DNA of 13,209 bases. Origin: Candidatus Margulisiibacteriota bacterium. GTDB lineage: Bacteria; Margulisbacteria; Termititenacia; Termititenacales; Termititenacaceae. Of this stretch, positions 1 through 5,233 are shown one piece after another. Each line of letters begins with the position of its first letter. Position 1 is the first letter of the stretch. Below the pieces are notes generated by a model. That model was not told the origin of the DNA and did no database searches. It saw only the letters and a program-made list of their open reading frames with translations. The stretch covers positions 1 to 13,209 of the forward strand of contig JAIRZV010000010.1 of assembly GCA_031267055.1 (NCBI GenBank), read 5' to 3'. The position numbers were made by a program, and so were the translations under genes.

Positions 1-33
1 TGGGGTTTTTTAAATAGAAATATCTTTTATTTA

Positions 34-118
34 GCCGAAGTGGCGGAATTGGCAGACGCGCACGACTCAAAATCGTGAACTCCTTGCGGGTATGTGGGTT
101 CAAGTCCCACCTTCGGCA
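34..118 (+). tRNA. tRNA-Leu (anticodon CAA)
   Basis: Class II tRNA of 85 bases. The 7-bp acceptor stem pairs GCCGAAG with CTTCGGC, with discriminator A118. The anticodon stem CACGA/TCGTG closes the loop CTCAAAA, giving anticodon CAA, which reads UUG leucine codons. A long variable arm and the T arm (GTGGG TTCAAGT CCCAC) follow. CCA is not encoded; the next bases are CTT. An 8-bp hairpin begins at the very next base. No convincing promoter is visible in the 33 bases upstream, so transcription probably starts outside the window. Confidence 0.95.
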
Positions 119-138
119 CTTGGCGCTCCTGCGCCAAG
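119..138 (+). repeat. perfect hairpin abutting tRNA-Leu 3' end
   Basis: An 8-bp perfect stem CTTGGCGC/GCGCCAAG with loop TCCT starts directly after the discriminator base. No T-tract follows, so it is not a standard intrinsic terminator; it may help 3' end processing or be part of an inserted element. A second inverted repeat, CTTCACA/TGTGAAG (150-156 and 177-183), follows with a 20-base loop. Confidence 0.6.
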
Positions 139-161
139 TATTACTCGAACTTCACAAGCGA

Positions 162-812
162 ATGCGCAAAGTAATCTGTGAAGCTAAAAATGCCGGAGAT
201 TTTGAAAAAAGTGATCGCTCGTGCACCAATGACGGAAAGTTTACGAACGGCGGAAATGGAACGGGTAGCATAAAATCAGATGGCGATAAAAGAGCCAAAA
301 AGGATAATGATGTGAAAGACGACACCGAAACTCAAAAAAGGAAACAAGAAATAATCGGTAAATTAGATAAAGATTATTTAAATACTGCCAGTCAGTTTTT
401 TGATGAGGCAAAAGGGAAAATAAAACAGCGTAAAGAAAAAGTGTACCGAAAAGTTGACAAAGCGGAAGCAGAAAAAATCAAACAAAAAACAGGATTAGAT
501 GTTGAAGGATATGAGCACAAAATAATTAATGAGGATTTAGCCCACATATACAAAAGGCACGGAAATCCAAAAATTGAAGCTAAGAACAACCACGTTGTAG
601 TTACGGCAGACGATATAAAACTTATTCCAGAAATAACTAAAAATTATGATTCTGTTGAATTGAGTAAAGAAAGAGCCAAGTCAGACGGCAGACCAGTATT
701 GATTTATAAAAAGAGAATAGGCAATGAATATTATTGCTTGGAAACTGTCGGAGGCAAAGCAAAAGACTTACGGTTGAGAACTATGTATATAAAGGAAATT
801 AAAACTGGTTAG
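162..812 (+). CDS. orphan PBECR-like nuclease-toxin domain protein
   Basis: Protein of 216 residues counted from ATG 162. The frame stays open upstream through the tRNA to a GTG at 75, but that start would lie inside tRNA-Leu. No good Shine-Dalgarno is seen at either start, so this could be the 3' remnant of a longer gene. Residues ~1-60 are low-complexity (Gly/Asn/Asp/Lys), and ~60-100 form a Lys/Glu-rich helical stretch. Residues ~96-213 resemble the phage-associated barnase-EndoU-colicinE5/D-RelE-like (PBECR) nucleases: a GLDVEGYEH segment, an LAHIYKRHG segment with two histidines (H128, H133), a VTADDIKLIPEI segment, then YYCLETVGGK and the terminal RTMYIK strand. In known families this domain sits at the C terminus of phage head-associated or polymorphic-toxin proteins and is predicted to cut RNA. 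No immunity gene is evident beside it. The base composition is more AT-rich than the neighbouring housekeeping genes, suggesting transfer. The family call is from recalled motif patterns, not a search. Confidence 0.6.
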   Translation: MRKVICEAKNAGDFEKSDRSCTNDGKFTNGGNGTGSIKSDGDKRAKKDNDVKDDTETQKRKQEIIGKLDKDYLNTASQFFDEAKGKIKQRKEKVYRKVDKAEAEKIKQKTGLDVEGYEHKIINEDLAHIYKRHGNPKIEAKNNHVVVTADDIKLIPEITKNYDSVELSKERAKSDGRPVLIYKKRIGNEYYCLETVGGKAKDLRLRTMYIKEIKTG

Positions 813-868
813 GGAAGCCACCTTATGCTTTCGCCTTTGGCTTACGTCCAAAACGCTTCTTCCCTAAC
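808..868. repeat. long inverted repeat across PBECR ORF stop
   Basis: Perfect 10-bp arms GTTAGGGAAG (808-817) and CTTCCCTAAC (859-868) enclose a 41-base loop that itself contains GCC-TTT-GGC. The left arm includes the stop codon of the nuclease-like ORF. It could act as a transcript-end structure, though no T-run follows, or mark the end of an inserted element. Confidence 0.55.
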
Positions 869-1122
869 GTTAAGTACATTATGCCACTTTTAGATGTAAT
901 GTCAATACTTATATCAGCAAAAAAGGGCTAAATCTTGCAAGTACCACACCTCAAAAACTCTTATTGGGAACCAATAGCACACCAGCTGCGGCGGTTTTTC
1001 TTTAAAACATATTTTGCCAAGCTCTTTGAGCCTATAAAGCAACTATATGTAGAAACTGTATCGGCAAAGAAAAAATCGATAATTCACAAGAAAACATCTA
1101 TATGTTTCCCGCCGCAGATTTG
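869..1122. other. intergenic DNA before the Fur-family gene
   Basis: I see no supportable gene in this stretch, which is about 315 bases long if counted from the stop of the nuclease-like ORF at 812. An open frame starting with TTG at 935 has no ribosome binding site and no recognisable product. A small hairpin TATTGG-GAA-CCAATA lies near 962-976, and the minus-strand promoter-like pair is listed separately. Confidence 0.5.
878..905 (-). promoter_or_regulatory. candidate minus-strand promoter antisense to nuclease ORF
   Basis: On the minus strand a perfect -35 TTGACA (900-905) is followed after 16 bases by CATAAT (878-883). Transcription would run leftwards into the 3' end of the PBECR-like ORF as antisense RNA. 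No minus-strand gene lies downstream. It may be a chance match in AT-rich DNA. Confidence 0.35.
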
Positions 1123-1123
1123 T

Positions 1124-1129
1124 TATAAT
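1124..1129 (+). promoter_or_regulatory. -10 box at the Fur-family gene start
   Basis: TATAAT overlaps the first possible ATG (1128). The -35 region (about 1101-1106) is poor. If used, transcription would begin near 1136, leaving about four bases before ATG 1140. This suggests a near-leaderless mRNA and favours the internal start. No Shine-Dalgarno is seen before either ATG. Confidence 0.45.
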
Positions 1130-1577
1130 GAATGAAATCATGCAAGAAGAAGCCAAAATTCTAGCGGACTATATCGCTAAAAACGCGCTGCGCAACACGC
1201 ATCAGCGTTTTGATGTGTTGGACGTTTTTATCAGCAGCGAAGGGCATTTTTCGATTGAAGAACTCCATGATCTGGTGAAAAAAAAACATCCTAACGTCAG
1301 CTACTCGTCAACTTTCCGCGCGATGCAAGTGATCGAGCAGGCCGGTCTGGCCGCGCGCATCAGCGGCGCGGATGGCGTGTTCCGTTTTGAGCATCTCTAC
1401 AAACATCAGGATCATGCGCATCTGGTCTGTGTCAAATGCGGGCGGATTATTGAGTACGACAACAGCGCGATCATCCAGCTGCAAAAAAAGATCGCCGCGC
1501 GGCATAAATTTCAGCCGCTGCGTTTCGGCGCCAAAGTGCGCGGTCTTTGCCAGAAATGCCAGAAAAAGAACGCTTAA
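1128..1577 (+). CDS. Fur-family metal-responsive transcriptional regulator
   Basis: Protein of 149 residues, a normal length for the family. Ferric-uptake-type repressors bind DNA as dimers when loaded with iron, zinc or manganese. The N-terminal half is the winged helix (recognition helix around SYSSTFRAMQVIEQAGL, residues ~58-74). The C-terminal half carries the metal and dimerisation domain: H93-Q-D-H96-A-H98 followed by C101-VK-C104, and a second pair C141-QK-C144. These two CxxC pairs would form the structural zinc site seen in many Fur, Zur and PerR proteins. The metal sensed cannot be decided from sequence. ATG 1140 is an alternative start (145 residues), favoured by the -10 box overlapping 1128. 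It stands alone, about 400 bases upstream of the two operons with TTGCAAT palindromes, so it is the obvious candidate regulator of them (inference). Confidence 0.93.
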   Translation: MNEIMQEEAKILADYIAKNALRNTHQRFDVLDVFISSEGHFSIEELHDLVKKKHPNVSYSSTFRAMQVIEQAGLAARISGADGVFRFEHLYKHQDHAHLVCVKCGRIIEYDNSAIIQLQKKIAARHKFQPLRFGAKVRGLCQKCQKKNA

Positions 1578-1648
1578 ACTTTTACAGAATTATCCACTGA
1601 TACATACTTTATTTTTACTGTGTTTTTATGTCTCACTTTCGCTCGACA

Positions 1649-1764
1649 ACCCCACCAGTCTGCCGCTTACGCGACAGCCAGCCTCCCCTTGGTAAGGGGA
1701 GGCGGATAAAAATTTGCTGTAAGCAAATTTTTAGCAGTGGGGTGTTTCGCCTGCAGGCGAAACA
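1649..1764. repeat. composite multi-hairpin MITE-like element
   Basis: Outer arms ACCCCAC (1649-1655) and GTGGGGT (1737-1743) enclose three stem-loops: CTGCCGC/GCGACAG with one mismatch (1660-1677), the perfect 10-bp stem GCCTCCCCTT/AAGGGGAGGC with loop GGT (1681-1703), and a 12-bp AT-rich stem with loop GTA (1707-1733). Directly attached is a perfect 22-bp palindrome (1743-1764) with half site TGTTTCGCCTG. This resembles non-autonomous palindromic intergenic repeats of bacterial genomes. It occupies most of the ~400-base gap (1578-1981), where no gene is supportable, and could also act as a terminator for the upstream gene. Confidence 0.65.
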
Positions 1765-1824
1765 TTAAGAAACAGATAAAACCAAGTATTTGGTCTGTCA
1801 AAATGGCAAGCACCAAGAGCCCTA

Positions 1825-1853
1825 TTGACATTTAATTTCAATTCCTATAATAT
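1825..1853 (+). promoter_or_regulatory. promoter of the four-gene unknown operon
   Basis: Perfect -35 TTGACA at 1825-1830. The -10 is either TAATAT (1848-1853, 17-base spacer) or the overlapping TATAAT (1846-1851, 15-base spacer). The flanks TATTGACATTT are identical to the promoter at 5147, which suggests the two are paired. A leader of roughly 120 bases follows before ATG 1982. Confidence 0.7.
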
Positions 1854-1860
1854 CCGTCTT

Positions 1861-1888
1861 GTAATTGCAATGCTATTGCAGTAATTGC
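1861..1888. promoter_or_regulatory. TTGCAAT-type operator (site 1)
   Basis: The core is a perfect inverted repeat TGCAAT-GCT-ATTGCA (1866-1880), embedded in a direct repeat GTAATTGC at 1861-1868 and 1881-1888. It begins about 7 bases past the -10 box, so a bound protein would cover the transcription start. Palindromes of AT-rich half sites are typical of Fur-superfamily operators, but this sequence is not a standard Fur, Zur or PerR box. Confidence 0.6.
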
Positions 1889-1981
1889 TTGGGAATGAGG
1901 TGATGGTTATGTAAACGGGTATATTGAAAGATCAGAGAACACGATTAGAAGTATGAGTTAGATTAAAAAAGGAGTTAGTTT

Positions 1982-2950
1982 ATGTCAGATATATATATAC
2001 CAAATAGAAGTGAGATACCCAATTTTGTAGTGGACAGACAAAACCCCGGCATGACCAAGACTATAATTATCGAAAATCCGCAGTTGGAGCTGGATATTTT
2101 GCGAAAATTTGCGGCGCTGAAAAGAGACGCCGGCGGCAATGTTATTAACACAGATGATTATAGGGCTGATCCTAAACAGGCCGATGAATTGCTTTATCGG
2201 ATGCAGGGGATTCACATGTATTGGAATGACAATTGCCCCTGGCACGAGGCGCTTTGTACTTTTTATGATCTGGGCACAGCCCTTTTGTTTTTAGAAGGTA
2301 TGCGGGAAAGGATGGGGGCGGCCAAATTTGCGAGCAGCAAGGTGGTTATGGAAGAGTTGCTGTTTGGTCTGGATTTTCGGAAGATACCGGAATTTGCCGG
2401 AGTTAATTTTGCGCCCAATGAGCCACCGCATCATGCGATTGTGCGGGCTTACAATGTGCCGAAAGACGGCTCTTTTGCGGTCAATCCGCCTATGAGCAGT
2501 TTGTCCGGAGCGACCAGAGAAACATTGCTTAATTTACAGCTTTATGAACCGAATAAAGTTTTGATCAGCCACTTGATCAAACAGCCTGATCGGGAATTGC
2601 GCCTTTTGCGTGAAATTGCCGCTTTGGATCAGGATGAGACGTCCATTTCTGACGCGGATATGCGCCACAGTACTTTTCAGCAAAAGCTGCGCCAACTGGA
2701 GGGTTATCGTCTCTACACTAATGATTCGGGCGAAGACGCCACGCAGATGGATCTGAATTGCGCTTATGCTCTGCTGGATGTTATGGGCGGGCAGTACAAT
2801 CTTTCGCGAGTTAATGTTTTGTTGTCGGAAAATATCCAGCCGGAGAATGACCGCCGTGTTATTCAAAATGCGCAAGTCGTTTTGAATGAAGAACAGGGTT
2901 TTGTGGAAGCGACGAATTATGCGGAAAAGGAGCAAAGCGCAACAAGATGA
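1982..2950 (+). CDS. unrecognised protein with internal tandem duplication
   Basis: Protein of 322 residues; I do not recognise the family. A good AAGGAG ribosome site lies 8 bases before the ATG. It is soluble, without signal peptide or membrane segments. Residues ~33-127 and ~202-283 are diverged copies of one domain. Both begin P-x-x-EL-x-x-LR-x-x-AAL-x-x-D, both have an (Q/E)G-x-x-x-Y-x-ND segment, then C(-x-x)-Y and a helical ALL stretch, and both end S-(K/R)-V with leucines. The linker between copies (~130-200) is proline/asparagine-rich. The stop overlaps the next start (ATGA), so this is the first gene of a tightly coupled operon. It could be a scaffold or adaptor, but nothing shows an enzymatic role. 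Confidence 0.85.
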   Translation: MSDIYIPNRSEIPNFVVDRQNPGMTKTIIIENPQLELDILRKFAALKRDAGGNVINTDDYRADPKQADELLYRMQGIHMYWNDNCPWHEALCTFYDLGTALLFLEGMRERMGAAKFASSKVVMEELLFGLDFRKIPEFAGVNFAPNEPPHHAIVRAYNVPKDGSFAVNPPMSSLSGATRETLLNLQLYEPNKVLISHLIKQPDRELRLLREIAALDQDETSISDADMRHSTFQQKLRQLEGYRLYTNDSGEDATQMDLNCAYALLDVMGGQYNLSRVNVLLSENIQPENDRRVIQNAQVVLNEEQGFVEATNYAEKEQSATR

Positions 2951-3378
2951 CGGATGCGGTGAAAGAAAATACTGACGCGGCGTCCGGCGGGTTAAATAAG
3001 ATTTTAGCCGCGCTTAAAGAGCAGCTTGCTCAACTGGAAACGGTGCGCAAAAACGATAAGCTGTGGGGCAAGATAGACTATATCAATTTGCAGGTGGAGC
3101 AGACCAAAGAGATCAACGAAAAATATAATAAACTGCTGGCCAAAGACCCGAATACTTTTGAAACGGTCTATCATGCCCTGGCTATTCTCTCCAAGAATAC
3201 GGATGTTTTTAATGACAAAGTCGAAGTGCTGGAAGCTTTTATTGATGAAATGGATAAAAAGATCTTTATTCTGCGCGATGTATTGCTAAAAACCCTTGCG
3301 CTGCTGGAAAAGCTGCCTGCTTATCTGGAATATCGAAACAAACAGACCGCCGGTGTTACGGAAAGGAGCGTTTCATGA
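2947..3378 (+). CDS. unrecognised small coiled-coil protein
   Basis: Protein of 143 residues, almost entirely helical. Heptad-like leucine and isoleucine spacing runs from about residue 16 to 64 (ILAALKEQLAQLETV, LQVEQTKEINEKYNKLL) and again from ~85 to 130 (VEVLEAFIDEMDKKIFIL, LLKTLALLEKL). It has no cysteine, signal peptide or membrane span. Its ATG overlaps the previous stop (ATGA), and an AAGGAG lies rather far upstream, so translation is probably coupled. The character fits a structural or bridging partner of the neighbouring proteins, by inference only. Confidence 0.82.
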   Translation: MTDAVKENTDAASGGLNKILAALKEQLAQLETVRKNDKLWGKIDYINLQVEQTKEINEKYNKLLAKDPNTFETVYHALAILSKNTDVFNDKVEVLEAFIDEMDKKIFILRDVLLKTLALLEKLPAYLEYRNKQTAGVTERSVS

Positions 3379-3488
3379 AAACGAAAATAACGCAGGTTTA
3401 TACCGGACAATTAAAAAATGATAAACAGCGGCGTTTGCTCGATATTATTTTGAAGCAGGCCGCTGATTATCTGGCAAAGGAGAGTTAG
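3375..3488 (+). CDS. 37-residue peptide in operon
   Basis: A 37-residue ORF (MKTKITQVYTG... to AADYLAKES), basic at the N terminus and amphipathic-helical in the C-terminal half. Three features support it as real: GGAG sits 7 bases before the ATG, its start overlaps the upstream stop as ATGA just as the preceding pair does, and it fills the gap exactly, ending two bases before the next ATG. No family is recognised. The ribosome site of the next gene lies inside its last codons. Confidence 0.65.
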   Translation: MKTKITQVYTGQLKNDKQRRLLDIILKQAADYLAKES

Positions 3489-3490
3489 TC

Positions 3491-5089
3491 ATGGGTGGTA
3501 TTAGCTTGCCTGTAGTTGTTCGACTTCCTGTAAGCATTGGAGGAAAACCGGATGTTACGCAACAAGGATCGTCAAACGCCAGTAATGTGCGATCTGCTCC
3601 TGGATCAATGCCGGCAAAAGTAGATGGGCAGTCTAGCGCTAGCGATATGAAACAGGCTATTGCTAGTCTTAATCTTGGAGCTGCCATTGAGAGAGGGCAT
3701 CCAGCCGGTTGTGGTTGTCCAATTTGTTCCGGCAATAGATCGATAAGTTTTGGCGGTCCGGGATCATCCGGTTTTTCAACATCCGTAAAGAGTAGGGCCT
3801 TGGCTTCGACTTCCGGCTCTGTGACCAACGCCTCTACGGGTGATAAAATGCAGGCTGTAAAAACGCCTATTTCGGTCAGCATTGCTTCTGTGCAGACTGC
3901 CGCTAAAGCTTCAGCCGCGCAAGAAGCTGCTTTAGCCAGTAACCGCGCTGCCGAGGCCAGCCTTGACCAGTCTGCGGAAAAAACTGCCATTGCTGTGAAG
4001 AACAACAATTCTGCTCCTGTTATGGGACGTAATGTGAAGATCAGCGTGAATTTGTCGTCCACTGCCGCTGTTGCGCAAAGCACTCAAACTACTTCTGCGC
4101 AGACAACTTCACGCGCCGGTATCTCAAACCAAACAATGGCAGTAGCAGCGCGAAATGCTCCGGTAAATGCCGCGTCAAATCAAAATGTTCAGGCTCAAAA
4201 TATATTTTCTAGACCGATGTCTGTTAATACGCCAGCGGCTAATATAGCGGGAGTTCAGCAAAACGCGGTCAATGTTGTCCACGCGCCAACCGCCAGTACA
4301 CCGACCACTGCGCCTGTTACGGTTTCTGCAGACGCTTCGAATATTTCGATTTCTACAACAGCTACTTCAACTGCTTCTGTTGCTTCTGCTCGGACAGTGT
4401 CTGTTTCTATTGGCGCGTCTGCTTCCTCGTCTTCATCTGCCGCAAACAATATTGTCGCCTCCGTAAATTCGTTTAATAGCGCCGCCACAGGGGGGATGTC
4501 GGCGCGGATATTGAATTTGTTTAGCGAATCAAAAGGTTTTAGTCCGGTTCAGACTCAAAATAACGCGGTGTCGACAGTCAATTTGCAGGCCGGCGAAAAA
4601 GCGGTTATGCAAAAACCCGTGCCGATCAATCTGGCTTTTGTGCCGGCTAGCTTGGCCGGGACAACCACCGTGCTGACCGGTGTGAATGGCGCGCAATTAG
4701 TGATCAATGGCCAGCAAATGATTAACTTTGGAATTGCACCAAAAGAGGCCGGAGCGAACGGCGTGGTTTTTGGCGGAATGGCGCCACGGGAAACTAAAGC
4801 AACGTCCCAACAGCCGATAATTTCTTTTGCGGAATTGAGCCGCATCGCTCATGATCGCGATGTCCAAAAAGAAAATTTGAGCAAATTGATCAACATGCTC
4901 TTTGGAAAAATTATGCATAAAGAAGAAGATGATGAGGATTTGGAAGGCATGTATGGAATCTGGCGGGACTATCTGGAGCGTCAGCGCGAACAAAAAGATC
5001 AGCGGGAAAAAGAAGAGCGGCGCAAGAAAAAACAAAAACGAGATGCGGAGCTTCAAGAACAAGAGCTAGAAGCTGTCGCGGTTGTTTAG
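3491..5089 (+). CDS. Ser/Ala/Thr/Val-rich protein with HxxxCxCxxC cluster
   Basis: Protein of 532 residues preceded by an AAAGGAG ribosome site. There is no signal peptide or membrane segment, so it is probably cytoplasmic. Residues ~1-90 include the only three cysteines of the protein, in GHPAGCGCPICSG (H70, C74, C76, C79), a likely metal-binding knuckle. Residues ~90-345 are low-complexity Ala/Ser/Thr/Val/Asn with hardly any hydrophobic core, so probably disordered. Residues ~360-440 look folded (beta-rich, with NLAFVPASLAGTTTVLTGVNG and ALVING-like turns). Residues ~480-532 are a highly charged helix (LERQREQKDQREKEERRKKK). No family recognised. As last gene of the operon, just upstream of a metal ATPase under the same type of promoter, a role in metal binding or granule organisation is plausible but unproven. 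Confidence 0.82.
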   Translation: MGGISLPVVVRLPVSIGGKPDVTQQGSSNASNVRSAPGSMPAKVDGQSSASDMKQAIASLNLGAAIERGHPAGCGCPICSGNRSISFGGPGSSGFSTSVKSRALASTSGSVTNASTGDKMQAVKTPISVSIASVQTAAKASAAQEAALASNRAAEASLDQSAEKTAIAVKNNNSAPVMGRNVKISVNLSSTAAVAQSTQTTSAQTTSRAGISNQTMAVAARNAPVNAASNQNVQAQNIFSRPMSVNTPAANIAGVQQNAVNVVHAPTASTPTTAPVTVSADASNISISTTATSTASVASARTVSVSIGASASSSSSAANNIVASVNSFNSAATGGMSARILNLFSESKGFSPVQTQNNAVSTVNLQAGEKAVMQKPVPINLAFVPASLAGTTTVLTGVNGAQLVINGQQMINFGIAPKEAGANGVVFGGMAPRETKATSQQPIISFAELSRIAHDRDVQKENLSKLINMLFGKIMHKEEDDEDLEGMYGIWRDYLERQREQKDQREKEERRKKKQKRDAELQEQELEAVAVV

Positions 5090-5146
5090 GAAGACCCGGC
5101 AGGTTATGCGAATTGTTGAAACACTCAAAATTGCTGAAGCAGAGTA

Positions 5147-5175
5147 TTGACATTTGTTTTCATTTAATATATAAA
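5147..5175 (+). promoter_or_regulatory. promoter of the metal ATPase gene
   Basis: TTGACA (5147-5152), a 17-base spacer, then TATAAA (5170-5175): a near-consensus promoter. The -35 context TATTGACATTT is identical to that of the promoter at 1825. The predicted start of transcription (~5182) falls inside the palindrome at 5180-5208. Confidence 0.75.
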
Positions 5176-5179
5176 CTAT

Positions 5180-5208
5180 TTATTGCAATTGAATTTTAAT
5201 TGCAATAA
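5180..5208. promoter_or_regulatory. TTGCAAT-type operator (site 2)
   Basis: Perfect 11-bp arms TTATTGCAATT (5180-5190) and AATTGCAATAA (5198-5208) flank a 7-base spacer. The arms share the ATTGCAAT core with the site at 1861 and occupy the same position just after the -10 box. Such placement would allow repression by steric block. It could alternatively form an mRNA hairpin at the extreme 5' end. Confidence 0.68.
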
Positions 5209-5233
5209 TCTACAGGGAAAGGCAGGAATATAT

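Noticed and set aside
1..13. TGGGG plus T-run at the left edge as a terminator tail
   Set aside because: The other arm of the hairpin would lie outside the window, so it cannot be supported.
75..161. Upstream GTG start of the PBECR-like ORF
   Set aside because: It lies inside tRNA-Leu; an open frame through a tRNA is not evidence of coding.
859..875. Integron attC-like bases CCCTAAC/GTTAAGT after the nuclease-like ORF
   Set aside because: GTTAAGT fits a core site, but no matching inverse core lies at the right distance and the main inverted repeat has the opposite orientation.
935..1135. 66-residue open frame upstream of the Fur-family gene
   Set aside because: TTG start without ribosome site, odd composition and overlap with the regulator start; no recognisable protein features.
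5183..5233. TTG start 17 codons upstream for the metal ATPase
   Set aside because: It lies within the operator and at the predicted transcription start, with no ribosome site; ATG 5234 has a good one.
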